Assembly: GCA_934254925.1 (NCBI GenBank)
Contig: CAKQMD010000008.1
Coordinates: 1-56,269, forward strand
Direction of reading: 5' to 3'
Source: an uncultured Alphaproteobacteria bacterium
Lineage (GTDB): Bacteria; Pseudomonadota; Alphaproteobacteria; RF32; CAG-239
DNA length: 56,269 nucleotides
How positions within the stretch are numbered: the first letter of the stretch is position 1; each line of letters opens with the position of its first letter. This document shows, piece after piece, positions 1 to 8,736 of this stretch. Under the pieces are notes generated by a model. It was given only the letters and a program-made list of their open reading frames with translations, had not been told where the DNA came from and did no database searches. The translations under genes and the position numbers were made by a program.

Positions 1-2
1 CC

Positions 3-296
3 GATTGGCTGGTGATTGAGGACATTGCCCAGTCCATGCAGGAACTCTCCGAGGCTTTAACGCAGATCCGGCAGATGGCCAGTGAATTGGGCAACTATTA
101 TTCGATCGTCACCACGCGGGAGAACTTCACCCAAAACCTGATCAACGTTCTCACCGAAGGGGCGGATAAACTCACGCTTGCCGACATGAACGAAGAATCC
201 GCCAATATGCTGGCTCTGCAAACCCGGCAGCAGTTGGCTGTGAACTCTCTCTCCTTAGCTTCCCAGGCCTCTCAATCCATCCTCAAATTGTTTTAG
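3..296 (+). CDS. Flagellin, C-terminal part (5' end outside window)
   Basis: The reading frame is open from the first bases (D-W-L-V-I-E-D-I-A...) and ends at TAG 294-296, so this is a gene cut by the window edge and not a small gene starting at the GTG at 12. The last residues, TRQQLAVNSLSLASQASQSI, match the conserved flagellin C-terminal D0 helix, which packs in the filament core and carries the export/assembly surface. The preceding stretch is helical and low in aromatic residues, as expected for D1/D0. Family call is firm; which flagellin paralogue it is cannot be told from the fragment. Confidence 0.85.
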   Translation, partial: DWLVIEDIAQSMQELSEALTQIRQMASELGNYYSIVTTRENFTQNLINVLTEGADKLTLADMNEESANMLALQTRQQLAVNSLSLASQASQSILKLF

Positions 297-309
297 CGAA
301 AGTAACAAA

Positions 310-333
310 AAATCCCCGGATCTCCGGGGATTT
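310..333 (-). terminator. Terminator of clpX, possibly bidirectional
   Basis: Perfect 10-bp stem AAATCCCCGG / CCGGGGATTT with an ATCT loop, between the flagellin stop and the clpX stop. On the minus strand it is followed by a T-rich run, so it best serves clpX. The same hairpin may also stop flagellin transcription. Confidence 0.75.
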
Positions 334-344
334 GATGAAAAGCT

Positions 345-1628
345 TTAAGCGCTTTGCTGATCTTTGCCTTTCTTGCGATAGACGTATTGCGGCTCTTGTT
401 TCTCATTAATGACCTTTTCGTCAATGATGATTTCCGCAACGTTCTTTTTATCCGGCAGCTCATACATCAGTTCCAGCAGATTGTCTTCCATGATGGCACG
501 CAAGCCGCGAGCGCCGGTTTTACGCTCAATGGCTTTTTTTGCAATGGCGCGCAGAGCACCCTCGGTAATCGTCAGTTTGACGTCTTCCATGTCAAAAAGC
601 GTGGTATATTGCTTGACCAAGGCGTTTTTGGGTTCGGTCAAAACTTTAACCAAAGCCTCTTCGTCCAGATCTCCGAGGGTAGCGATAATCGGAAGACGTC
701 CGACAAATTCGGGAATAAGGCCGTATTTGAGCAGATCTTCCGGCTGCACGTCTTTGATGATCTCTCCGATATTGCGTTCTTCCTTCGGAGCCACTTTGGC
801 GCCAAAACCAATAGAAGTGTCTTTGCCGCGGCGGGAGACGATTTTTTCCAATCCGGCGAAAGCGCCGCCGCAGATGAAGAGAATATTGGTCGTATCCACA
901 TGCAGGAACTCTTGCTGCGGATGCTTGCGTCCGCCTTGCGGCGGCACGTTGGCGACAGTTCCTTCGATGATTTTCAGCAAAGCCTGTTGAACCCCCTCAC
1001 CGGAGACATCTCTCGTAATTGAAGGACCGTCGGTTTTGCGGGTGATCTTGTCGATTTCATCGATATAGACAATACCGCGTTGTGCTTTTTCAATGTCATA
1101 ATTCGCCGCTTGCACCAACTTGAGGATGATGTTTTCCACATCTTCGCCGACATAGCCGGCTTCGGTTAGGGTCGTGGCGTCGGCAATGGCGAAAGGCACG
1201 TCCAAGATTTTAGCCAGCGTTTGCGCCAAGAGGGTTTTGCCGCTTCCCGTCGAACCGATCAGAATCACGTTGGACTTGGAAATGTCGACGTCTTTGTGCT
1301 CTTTTTGGCAGTTGAGGCGTTTGTAATGGTTATAAACGGCCACTGACAAAACTTTTTTGGCATAATCCTGCCCAATGACGTATTGATCAAGAAATTCCTT
1401 GATCTTAGACGGCGAGGGCAAAGATGTGCTGCTGTTACCACCCTCAGCCTTGGCAATTTCGTTCATTTCGTCGGCAACGATGTTAATGCAGACTTCAATA
1501 CATTCGTCGCAAATATAAACGCCACGACCCGCAATCAATTTCTTGACTTCGTTTTGGTTTTTGCCGCAAAAGGAACAATGAAGAAGTTCGCCGTTTTCGC
1601 TTTTGTTGTTGTCTTTTTGATCTGTCAT
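345..1628 (-). CDS. clpX: ClpX, ATP-dependent unfoldase subunit of ClpXP
   Basis: 427 aa, the usual ClpX length. It forms a hexameric AAA+ ring that recognises, unfolds and threads substrates into ClpP. Visible features: N-terminal zinc-binding domain with C18-x2-C21 and C40-x2-C43; Walker A GSTGSGKT near residue 125; Walker B YIDEID near 190; the C-terminal sensor-2 region GARGLRAIME. It lies 8 bp downstream of clpP in the same direction, so the two form an operon. Its partners in ssrA-tag degradation, tmRNA and SspB, lie at 48.9-49.7 kb of this window. Confidence 0.97.
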   Translation of the reverse strand: MTDQKDNNKSENGELLHCSFCGKNQNEVKKLIAGRGVYICDECIEVCINIVADEMNEIAKAEGGNSSTSLPSPSKIKEFLDQYVIGQDYAKKVLSVAVYNHYKRLNCQKEHKDVDISKSNVILIGSTGSGKTLLAQTLAKILDVPFAIADATTLTEAGYVGEDVENIILKLVQAANYDIEKAQRGIVYIDEIDKITRKTDGPSITRDVSGEGVQQALLKIIEGTVANVPPQGGRKHPQQEFLHVDTTNILFICGGAFAGLEKIVSRRGKDTSIGFGAKVAPKEERNIGEIIKDVQPEDLLKYGLIPEFVGRLPIIATLGDLDEEALVKVLTEPKNALVKQYTTLFDMEDVKLTITEGALRAIAKKAIERKTGARGLRAIMEDNLLELMYELPDKKNVAEIIIDEKVINEKQEPQYVYRKKGKDQQSA

Positions 1629-1636
1629 CGTTTCAC

Positions 1637-2269
1637 CTATTTCATTTCGTTGCGGGAAGTCACGATTTGGTCAATCAGCCCAAATTTCAAAGCCTCTTCC
1701 GGAGACATGAAGTTATCTCTTTCCATGGCTTTTTCAATCACCGAAAGTTTTTGTCCGGTATGTTTGACATAAATTTCATTGAGGCGTTTTTTTAGCTTGA
1801 GGATTTCATTGGCCTGAATTTCAATATCCGTTGCTTGGCCCTTGGCACCGCCGGACGGCTGATGGATCATAATCCGAGAGTTGGGTAGGGAAAAGCGTTT
1901 TCCGGGCGTTCCTCCGGCCAAGAGCAAAGAGCCCATGGAACAAGCTTGACCGATGCACATGGTATTGACGTCGCAGCTGATGTATTGCATGGTGTCATAC
2001 ATGGCCATGCCGGAAGTCACCACACCGCCGGGGGAGTTGATGTAAAGAAAAACGTCTTTCTTAGGATCTTCCGATTCCAAAAACAGAAGCTGGGCGCAAA
2101 CCAGGGCCGAGACCTCGTCATTGACCTCGCCGGTTAAAAAGATGATTCTTTCCTTGAGCAGCCGGGAGAAAATGTCAAATGAGCGTTCGCCTTTGGAGGT
2201 CTGCTCAATAACCATCGGCACCAAAGTGTTGTCGCGGATTTCCAGCGGAGATTTATCAAACATGTCCAT
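1637..2269 (-). CDS. clpP: ClpP, ATP-dependent Clp protease proteolytic subunit
   Basis: 210 aa serine peptidase that forms the double-heptamer degradation chamber. The catalytic triad is visible as Ser111 (GQACSMGSLLL), His136 (MIHQPSGG) and Asp185 (MERDNFMS). The neighbourhood of Ser111 carries Cys where many homologues have Ala, which should not affect catalysis. The ATG at 2269 follows an AAGGAA site on the minus strand. It is the first gene of the clpP-clpX operon. Confidence 0.97.
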   Translation of the reverse strand: MDMFDKSPLEIRDNTLVPMVIEQTSKGERSFDIFSRLLKERIIFLTGEVNDEVSALVCAQLLFLESEDPKKDVFLYINSPGGVVTSGMAMYDTMQYISCDVNTMCIGQACSMGSLLLAGGTPGKRFSLPNSRIMIHQPSGGAKGQATDIEIQANEILKLKKRLNEIYVKHTGQKLSVIEKAMERDNFMSPEEALKFGLIDQIVTSRNEMK

Positions 2270-2301
2270 TTCCTTATCTTAATCTTATTATATGACTACC
2301 T

Positions 2302-2330
2302 TTTATAATCCCTTATCATGATTTATTCAA
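2302..2330 (-). promoter_or_regulatory. Candidate sigma70-type promoter of clpPX
   Basis: Reading the minus strand, TTGAAT (2325-2330) and TATAAA (2302-2307) are separated by 17 bp, about 35 bp upstream of the clpP start. Spacing and sequence fit a housekeeping promoter. No heat-shock consensus was recognised with confidence. Confidence 0.45.
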
Positions 2331-2416
2331 TAAATTGTTAATGCCGGAGGTATTTAATTGCAATCGGAGGCTTTTTATTCTAGTCTTGAAGCAAATCGTT
2401 GACAAAAGGAGAATTA

Positions 2417-3376
2417 ATGTCCAGGCAAAAGTTTAAGCTCTCGGTGATTACGCCTTTTTACAATGAGGAACCGGGCGGCATTATTGAAAAATATTTTCAG
2501 GCAGTGCTTCCGATATTGGAAAAAATCACGCCCGATTATGAAGTCGTCTGCATTGACGACGGGTCGACCGACCGTACTTACGAGCTTTTGTGCCGTGCCG
2601 CCAAGGCCAATCCTGCCGTCAAAGTCATTCGTTTGTCGCGCAATTTCGGCAAAGAGGCCGCGCTGACCGCCGGTTTTGACCATTGCGTCGGCGATTGCGT
2701 CATCCCCTTTGACGCCGACCTGCAAGATCCGCCGCATCTCTTTGCCGATATGGTCAAACTTTGGCAGGAAGGCTATGACGTTGTTTTGCCCAAACGCGTC
2801 AAACGAGGCGATAGCTGGTTTAAAAAAGTCACCGCTTCGCTTTTCTATCATCTGATAAACATGATTTCCACGACGGATATTCAATATAATGTCGGAGACT
2901 TCCGCCTGCTGGACCAAAAGGCCGTGCGGGTCATTCGCCGCATGCGGGAGAAGAAGCGTTTTATGCGCGGTATCATGTCTTATCCCGGTTTTAAGACCCG
3001 CGTCATCAAATATTCGCGGCCGGAACGCGACGGCGGCATCACAAAGTTCAATTGCAAGGCTATGATCAAATTGTCTCTGGATGCCGTTTTTTCTTTTTCC
3101 ATTTTGCCGATCCGCCTGTTTTTGTTTTTGGGTATGTTGATTGCGCTGATTTCGGTTATTTGGGGCTTGTCAATCATCTATGCCAAGATTTTTCACGGCA
3201 ACGTCATCAGCGGTTATGCCTCGACGATGGTTGCCATATTGTTCTTAAATGCCGTGGTTCTGATGGGGATGGGAATTCTCGGCGAATATGTCGGCCGTAT
3301 TTATGAGGAGGTCAAAGATCGTCCAATCTACGGCATTGCCGAAACCTGCAACCTAAACGAAGAAAGTTGCAAATGA
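2417..3376 (+). CDS. GtrB-like polyprenyl-phosphate glycosyltransferase (GT2, two C-terminal TM helices)
   Basis: 319 aa. The N-terminal GT2 domain has VITPFYNEE, the nucleotide-binding IDDGSTD, and DADLQDPP. Two hydrophobic helices lie at about residues 225-255 and 265-295, the layout of GtrB/DPM1-like enzymes that load a sugar onto undecaprenyl phosphate at the inner membrane. The start is ATG 2417, preceded by AAAGGAG; a TTG 18 bp upstream has no such site. It is the first gene of a five-gene overlapping operon ending in a GtrA-type protein, which supports a role in surface glycosylation. The sugar cannot be predicted. Confidence 0.85.
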   Translation: MSRQKFKLSVITPFYNEEPGGIIEKYFQAVLPILEKITPDYEVVCIDDGSTDRTYELLCRAAKANPAVKVIRLSRNFGKEAALTAGFDHCVGDCVIPFDADLQDPPHLFADMVKLWQEGYDVVLPKRVKRGDSWFKKVTASLFYHLINMISTTDIQYNVGDFRLLDQKAVRVIRRMREKKRFMRGIMSYPGFKTRVIKYSRPERDGGITKFNCKAMIKLSLDAVFSFSILPIRLFLFLGMLIALISVIWGLSIIYAKIFHGNVISGYASTMVAILFLNAVVLMGMGILGEYVGRIYEEVKDRPIYGIAETCNLNEESCK

Positions 3377-4203
3377 TGACGGTGCCTTTAGTCTCGATTT
3401 TGCTTCCCGTTTACAACGGCGAGAAATTTGTCGCCGCGACAATACGTTCGCTGCTGGATCAGGATTATCCCAACTTCGAGCTTTTGGTCTGCGACGACGC
3501 TTCCGTCGATCGTTCGGCGGAAATCGTCCAAAGCTTTAAGGATCCCCGGCTGCGGTTTTGGCATAATGAAACCAATCAGGGAATTTCTTCCACCCGCAAT
3601 TTTTTAATGCGCGAGGCGAAGGGAAAATACTTGGCCGTCAGCGATCATGACGATATTTCTTTGCCGCAGCGTTTGTCTGAGGAGGTTGCCTTTCTGGAGG
3701 AAAATCCGCAAATAACCGCCGTCGGCTGCTGGGGCGAACTTTTCTGCCGCGAGGCTTACGACGGCTGCTTTGGCCGGATAATGCAGCTGATAACCAATCT
3801 GGGCTGGGTCTGGTGTCAGCCGCCGTTTCCCGATTTGCGCGAGGCTTTGCGGGGCTGCCCGGTCATGCATTCTTCCTCTTTGCTGCGGAAAGCCGACTTG
3901 GAACGCTGCGGCATAAGCTATCATGCGGAAATGACCCCTTGCGAGGATTACGACTTGTTTTGCCGGATTTTGGAACACGGCCTCAAATTGGCCAATCTGC
4001 AGCAAGTATTGTTCCGCTACCATCGCCATGGCGGCAACTTTTCCATTAGGGATTCAAAACGCGGCAAAGCCAGCGTCCTGAAAATCAAAGATCGCCTAAA
4101 GGGCCGTCTGGGAATCAAAAAGCCCGGGTATTATCCTTATTTTTTGGTGATGTTGCAAAAACTTCGCCTCAAACCGTTTGTCAAGGGAACAAGACATGTT
4201 TGA
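3373..4203 (+). CDS. Family 2 glycosyltransferase
   Basis: About 276 aa. N-terminal GT-A fold signature: SILLPVYNGEKF, DDASVDRS, then SDHDDIS as the DxD-like metal site, and a later CEDYDLFCR motif common in GT2 enzymes that build polysaccharides. There are no membrane helices, so it is cytosolic or peripheral. Its ATG overlaps the upstream stop (ATGATGA at 3373; ATG 3376 is also possible), which indicates translational coupling. It probably adds a sugar to a lipid-linked acceptor or makes the precursor used by the membrane enzymes downstream. Donor and acceptor are unknown. Confidence 0.8.
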   Translation: MMTVPLVSILLPVYNGEKFVAATIRSLLDQDYPNFELLVCDDASVDRSAEIVQSFKDPRLRFWHNETNQGISSTRNFLMREAKGKYLAVSDHDDISLPQRLSEEVAFLEENPQITAVGCWGELFCREAYDGCFGRIMQLITNLGWVWCQPPFPDLREALRGCPVMHSSSLLRKADLERCGISYHAEMTPCEDYDLFCRILEHGLKLANLQQVLFRYHRHGGNFSIRDSKRGKASVLKIKDRLKGRLGIKKPGYYPYFLVMLQKLRLKPFVKGTRHV

Positions 4204-5920
4204 AGAAGCTCTGTTTCGGGAACATATTCTCGCCAATATTCTGACCAATCTGACGACTTTTGCCACAAGCCGGGATTGGGTTGAGCATTGCCTGGTCCTT
4301 TTCTTGTTGCTTTATGGCGCTTATAAGCTTTTAACCCGAAAAAATCCGGCCTTGGCGACCTATAAAAACCTTTTCCCGGCCGAAGCTTATGCTTTTGATC
4401 CCCGCAAAAAGGCCGATTGGCTGGGGCTCGTTTTGCTCGGGGGCGCTTTTGCCGTCATCGGCTTTTATCTTTTCCAGGCGGAAAACACGCGCTTTTCCAG
4501 CCCGGATTTGATGGATCATTTCTTTGCAACGGCCATGCAGGAAGGCGTGGTGCCTTTTTATAGCTTTCGCATGCTGCCGATGACCTTTTTTGACCTCAAT
4601 TTTGCGTTTGCCCTCAGCAATCACTTTGGGGTGATCAATTGTTGGATACTGGGGCAATGGGTGGCCATTGCCTTCGTTTATTATCATTTGTTCCGCAACC
4701 TGCCTGTCGCTTTGCGTCTGATGGTTCTTGCCGCCATGTTGCTGTTGCCGGCGGTCTTTGGTGTCAATAACATTATTTTTCCCGAACGCATGGTTTTACT
4801 GGAGATCGGCCTGAGCCTGATTTGCGTCCGTCGTTTCTCGGAAAGTGGCAAGCCCGTCTGGCTGGGCGGTTTTTTGTTGTTGATGAATTATGCCATCTAC
4901 AGCAAAGAAACCGTGATCGTTTTTTATTTCGGCATGTTGACGCTGGCGGTTTTGTACAACATTTATGCCGAAAAAATCGTGATGCGGAGTTTTTTGCACC
5001 CTTGGCGAAGCATGCGTGCTTTCCCGCTGGAGACTTTGATGCTGCTGTCGATGGTTTTCTATGGCATGTTATACGGATATGTCAGCCGGGGGATCGTCTC
5101 TAATCCTTATCGCCTGCTGCTGAAGTCATCAATTGCTGAAACGTTGTTTTTTTATCGGTTTGAAATTATTTTATTGTTGTCAGCCTTTGTGTTGCTGGGT
5201 ATAAAGATGTTGTATCATCGCCGAGCGCCGGTCAATCCGATCTTTCGCGAAGGATTGCTGGCAGCTTCTTTGGCCGTGACCGCGGTGTTGTTTTTCTGCC
5301 TGCGGATAGTCCCGGTTTCTCCTTATCTCGGCTTTCGTTCGTATTTCATGATACTGCCGGCGGTCTTCAGCCTGTGGTACATTGCCGCAGCGCTCAAGTC
5401 CCACCCTCGGATTTTATATGCCTTTCTGGCGGTTTTGACCATATTTTCCCTTGAAAGGGATTATCGTTTGGCAAACCTGGAGCAGGGAGAATATTATCGT
5501 CAGGCTGCGACTGAAATCGGACGTTTGTTGTCTGAGAGGCCGCAAATGGTTCTGATGATTCATGACAGCGGCATTTTGGAGCCGGATTTAAGTGAACGTT
5601 ATCAGGAAAATCGAAATTGGCAACTGGCGGCTTGGTCTCGGGTCTTAAAGCACTATTTCCCGGACTCCGGCCTGCGGCTGAAAGCGCCGGCCATCACCAT
5701 AAAGGCCAGATCCAAACATGCCCTGCCGCCGTTTTTCTTTGTCAATCGGAATCCAAATTTTACCAAGATCTTGTTGACGCCGCTTCAGCCCGGGGATTAT
5801 CTTTTGCTGAAAAAAGAAAGCGTGGCCGATGCCGTTTTGCAAAATTTGGGCTTTTCTTATCGCCTGATTTATGAAAACCCGTTGTTTTATCTGATGGAGA
5901 TTCAAGACGCCCATGTTTGA
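4196..5920 (+). CDS. Multi-pass membrane protein, GtrC-like / GT-C type candidate (paralogue 1)
   Basis: 574 aa with roughly ten hydrophobic segments and a soluble C-terminal region of about 120 aa. ATG 4196 overlaps the upstream gene by 8 bp. The protein starts MFEEALFREHILANIL and is clearly homologous to the next gene: both share MFEE at the start, a DLM motif near residue 105, an FPER motif near 200, a KE[ST]VI motif and FLHPWRS. Its place between GtrB-like and GtrA-like genes fits a periplasm-facing transferase moving a lipid-linked sugar to its acceptor, as in GtrABC systems. That function is inferred from context and topology; I recognise no named family. Confidence 0.6.
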   Translation: MFEEALFREHILANILTNLTTFATSRDWVEHCLVLFLLLYGAYKLLTRKNPALATYKNLFPAEAYAFDPRKKADWLGLVLLGGAFAVIGFYLFQAENTRFSSPDLMDHFFATAMQEGVVPFYSFRMLPMTFFDLNFAFALSNHFGVINCWILGQWVAIAFVYYHLFRNLPVALRLMVLAAMLLLPAVFGVNNIIFPERMVLLEIGLSLICVRRFSESGKPVWLGGFLLLMNYAIYSKETVIVFYFGMLTLAVLYNIYAEKIVMRSFLHPWRSMRAFPLETLMLLSMVFYGMLYGYVSRGIVSNPYRLLLKSSIAETLFFYRFEIILLLSAFVLLGIKMLYHRRAPVNPIFREGLLAASLAVTAVLFFCLRIVPVSPYLGFRSYFMILPAVFSLWYIAAALKSHPRILYAFLAVLTIFSLERDYRLANLEQGEYYRQAATEIGRLLSERPQMVLMIHDSGILEPDLSERYQENRNWQLAAWSRVLKHYFPDSGLRLKAPAITIKARSKHALPPFFFVNRNPNFTKILLTPLQPGDYLLLKKESVADAVLQNLGFSYRLIYENPLFYLMEIQDAHV

Positions 5921-7568
5921 AGAACCGCTGCTTCAGGAAAATATTGCTGCCGTTCTCTGGCGCAACCTGCGTTTTTATTGGGGATATAACGACTACGGTC
6001 TGTGGTTCCTGCTGACAGCCGCGTTTCTTTACGCCTGTTATCTTCTTATAAAAAAAGGATCGACGGCGGTTTATCCCGGAATGTTTCCGCCGGCGGCCGC
6101 AGCTCAAAAAAGTTCTTGGGCCTCCCGCGGATTTCTGGCGGCGGCTTGTCTTGCTTATGCGGTGGTCCTTTATCTATTGGAAACCACGTTGTTTGCCAAC
6201 AGCGATTTAATGGGGCCCAATACGACGCGCAGTTTTTTGCAGGGAATGGCGCCCCTGTTCGGCCAAAACGGCCGTTTGTCGCCGATCGCTTTTTTTGACG
6301 TTAACATGCTTTATACCTTCAGCCATAACTATAAATTGCTGAATTTGTATATTTTGTTGCAGCTTGGCTTGATCGTCGGATTGCTTTACAAATTTTTGGA
6401 TTGGTATCCAGCCTCTCGGCGCTTGTGGCTGTGCGGAATTATCGTTTTGCTTCCGTCCTTTTTCTGGGTCAATAGCTTGGTCTTTCCCGAGCGCCTAATG
6501 CTGATATTTATGCTATTGGGCTTCATCAGACTGCGGAATTATTCCCGCGACGGCCGCTTTTCCGATCTCGGCGGTTTTGTGCTGTGGATGAATTTGGCCT
6601 TGTATTGCAAAGAAAGCGTCATCTTAATTTATGCCGGTTTTTTTGTCTTTTTGCTGTTATGGGACGTCTGGCGGGAGAAAATCACTTTATCGAGTTTTCT
6701 GCACCCTTGGCGCAGCTGCCGCGCTTTGCCTCTGGAGAGCCTGATGCTGGTCTCCTTGCTGATATATGCGCTTTTTTACCTGGTCAAGGTCAGCGGCTTT
6801 ACGCAAAGCGGCTATATGGTTTTGCGCCAGGGAGAGCTGACGCATCTGTTGCAGCTCTATAAAACGGAGCTGCTGATCATTGTTTTGGCCGCCGTTATGG
6901 TTTTGCAGCGGTTTTGTCGCCAAAGGGCCAGCATTTTTGAAGGGGCGCTGCTTGCCGGGGTTTTGTTGAATGCGGCTTTCCTGGTGTTTTTCCTGCGGCT
7001 TTGCCCTTTTTCTTATTTTGTCGAGGCCAAAAGCTATTATCTTTTGCCTGCGGCGTTTTTTGCTCTGCCTCTTTGCTTCTCAAACTGGCCGCGGCGGCTG
7101 TTTGCAGTTGCGGTGCTGGGATTGGTCTTGTGGTCTTTGTGCGAGAATGTCCGTCTTTATCGAAGGGAGGCCGGTTGGTATTATCGCGACGTTGCGGAGT
7201 TCTTGGCCCCGCGGCTCAAGGAGAAAGATCCTGCCGTTATCTATATTTCGGCGCATTCCGAGGCTGAAAAATGGTGGTTTTCTTCTTGGGCATCGGCATA
7301 TAAATATTATTTTCCTCACCAAAAAATAATTTTCGCTTCAGATCTTTATTGGAACAAACGAGATTTGAATACATTGCTCCATTTGCAGATATACGCGTCC
7401 CAGCCTGCGGTTTTTCATCCCGTCCACCCGCAGGAGCATCCCGAAAGCGGCAATTTTTATGTGATCAAAAAAATACCTGACACGGTGCCGGATCGCAAAC
7501 AGCTGCAACGCTTTCCCAATCGGTTGCTGCATGAAAACAAGTTGTTTGAGGTCTATGAGATTTTATGA
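5913..7568 (+). CDS. Multi-pass membrane protein, GtrC-like / GT-C type candidate (paralogue 2)
   Basis: 551 aa, starting MFEEPLLQENIAAVLW at an ATG that overlaps the previous stop by 8 bp, the same geometry as the gene before it. It has about ten membrane segments and a polar C-terminal tail. Shared landmarks with paralogue 1 include SDLMG, FPERLMLIF, KESVILIYAG, FLHPWRSCRALPLESL and a closing tract ending in PNRLLHENKLFEVYEI. Clear but divergent similarity suggests an old tandem duplication followed by a change in donor or acceptor. It ends in ATGA shared with the gtrA-like gene. Confidence 0.6.
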   Translation: MFEEPLLQENIAAVLWRNLRFYWGYNDYGLWFLLTAAFLYACYLLIKKGSTAVYPGMFPPAAAAQKSSWASRGFLAAACLAYAVVLYLLETTLFANSDLMGPNTTRSFLQGMAPLFGQNGRLSPIAFFDVNMLYTFSHNYKLLNLYILLQLGLIVGLLYKFLDWYPASRRLWLCGIIVLLPSFFWVNSLVFPERLMLIFMLLGFIRLRNYSRDGRFSDLGGFVLWMNLALYCKESVILIYAGFFVFLLLWDVWREKITLSSFLHPWRSCRALPLESLMLVSLLIYALFYLVKVSGFTQSGYMVLRQGELTHLLQLYKTELLIIVLAAVMVLQRFCRQRASIFEGALLAGVLLNAAFLVFFLRLCPFSYFVEAKSYYLLPAAFFALPLCFSNWPRRLFAVAVLGLVLWSLCENVRLYRREAGWYYRDVAEFLAPRLKEKDPAVIYISAHSEAEKWWFSSWASAYKYYFPHQKIIFASDLYWNKRDLNTLLHLQIYASQPAVFHPVHPQEHPESGNFYVIKKIPDTVPDRKQLQRFPNRLLHENKLFEVYEIL

Positions 7569-7981
7569 TCAGGCTTTATCGGAAAATTGAAAATATTTGG
7601 TTCAAACTGCCGCAACAGCTGAGGTTTCTGCTGGTGGGCGGGTTTAACACGCTGCTGGCATATCTGTTGTTTGTTATTTTTGTCACCGCCACGCCGCTGT
7701 CTTATCAGGCGGCGGTGGTTGTACAATACGTCATCACCGTCAACTTGTCTATTCTGACCATGCGTTATTATGTTTTCCGCGCACAAGGCTCTTTTATGCG
7801 GGAGTATGTTCGTGCGCTCGGCGTTTACCTGTTTATGCTGGCGGTCAATTACGCCTATCTGCGGGCGGTAGTGGAACCGGGAGTGCTGACCCCGGTTCCG
7901 GCACAAGGAATCTATACCGTTCTTTCAACCCTGTTGATCTACCTGTTGCACCGCTCGGTCAGTTTTAGAGATCGGCAATAA
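7565..7981 (+). CDS. GtrA family membrane protein (polyprenyl-phosphate-sugar flippase candidate)
   Basis: 138 aa with four predicted membrane helices. It begins with the GtrA landmarks QQLRFLLVGGFNTLLAYLLF and ends LLHRSVSFRD, close to the usual FxxxRxxVF ending of the family. GtrA proteins are thought to flip undecaprenyl-phosphate-linked sugars across the inner membrane. It overlaps the previous gene by 4 bp and is last in the operon. Its end overlaps the convergent cyclophilin gene by 17 bp. Confidence 0.85.
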   Translation: MIRLYRKIENIWFKLPQQLRFLLVGGFNTLLAYLLFVIFVTATPLSYQAAVVVQYVITVNLSILTMRYYVFRAQGSFMREYVRALGVYLFMLAVNYAYLRAVVEPGVLTPVPAQGIYTVLSTLLIYLLHRSVSFRDRQ

Positions 7982-8585
7982 CCTGCAGACTGATGATTTC
8001 ATCGGGGTCGCGCACTTCGCCGTTGCCGCCGTCGCCTCTTTTGATGGCGTCGACAAATTCCATGCCCGAGGTAACTTCGCCCCAAACCGTATATTGCCCG
8101 TTCAGCCACGGACAATCTGCAAAGCAAATAAAGAATTGACTGTCGGCGGAATCCGGCATCATGGAACGCGCCATGGAAACCGTGCCGCGCCGGTGGGGTT
8201 TGGTGTTAAACTCCGCTTTCAGCTTTTTGCCTGATCCGCCGGTTCCGTTGCCGTAAGGACAACCGGTCTGAGCCATAAAACCGTCAATCACACGGTGGAA
8301 TTTCAAACCGTTGTAAAATTCCGCCCGCACCAGCTCTTTAATCCGCTCCACGTGCTGCGGTGCCGCTTCCGGATACATTTCGATAACCACGTCGCCGTCC
8401 TTGAGCCTGAGCAGCAGAGCATTTTCTGGATCTTTGACTTGGTAGTTGTGCTTAATCTTTTTGGCTCTGGTTTTGGACATTCCCAGTTTTTTAGTTTCGG
8501 TTTTGCCGAGGTTAGGCGTTTTGTTCTTTGCCAAAGTTTTGGTTTCGCTTTTTTTGAGCAATTTCTTTTTTGTGGTTTCGGCCAT
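7965..8585 (-). CDS. Peptidyl-prolyl cis-trans isomerase, cyclophilin type, with lysine-rich N-terminal extension
   Basis: 206 aa. The isomerase domain occupies about residues 55-206 with the cyclophilin core FHRVIDGFMAQTGCPYGNGTGG, SMARSMMPDSADSQFFICF and the active-site W region LNGQYTVWGEV. Residues 1-52 are a Lys/Thr-rich extension with imperfect repeats (SETKTLAKNKT, KTETKKLGMSKT) and no signal peptide, so the protein is probably cytosolic. It might bind nucleic acid or ribosomes. The start is ATG 8585, eight bases after AGGAG; the GTG at 8594 lies inside that site. It converges on gtrA with a 17-bp overlap. Confidence 0.88.
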   Translation of the reverse strand: MAETTKKKLLKKSETKTLAKNKTPNLGKTETKKLGMSKTRAKKIKHNYQVKDPENALLLRLKDGDVVIEMYPEAAPQHVERIKELVRAEFYNGLKFHRVIDGFMAQTGCPYGNGTGGSGKKLKAEFNTKPHRRGTVSMARSMMPDSADSQFFICFADCPWLNGQYTVWGEVTSGMEFVDAIKRGDGGNGEVRDPDEIISLQVIADL

Positions 8586-8736
8586 TGTTTTCACTCCTTA
8601 TCATAGCATATCTGCATATAATTTAGTGTATTGTTTTTCACTTTGAAAGCATAAAATGAAAAAAATGTCATCAGTTTCGGAAAAAAGGTTGCTTTTCTTG
8701 CTGTTTGACTTATGATAAGAAAAAAATCGGAAGAGG

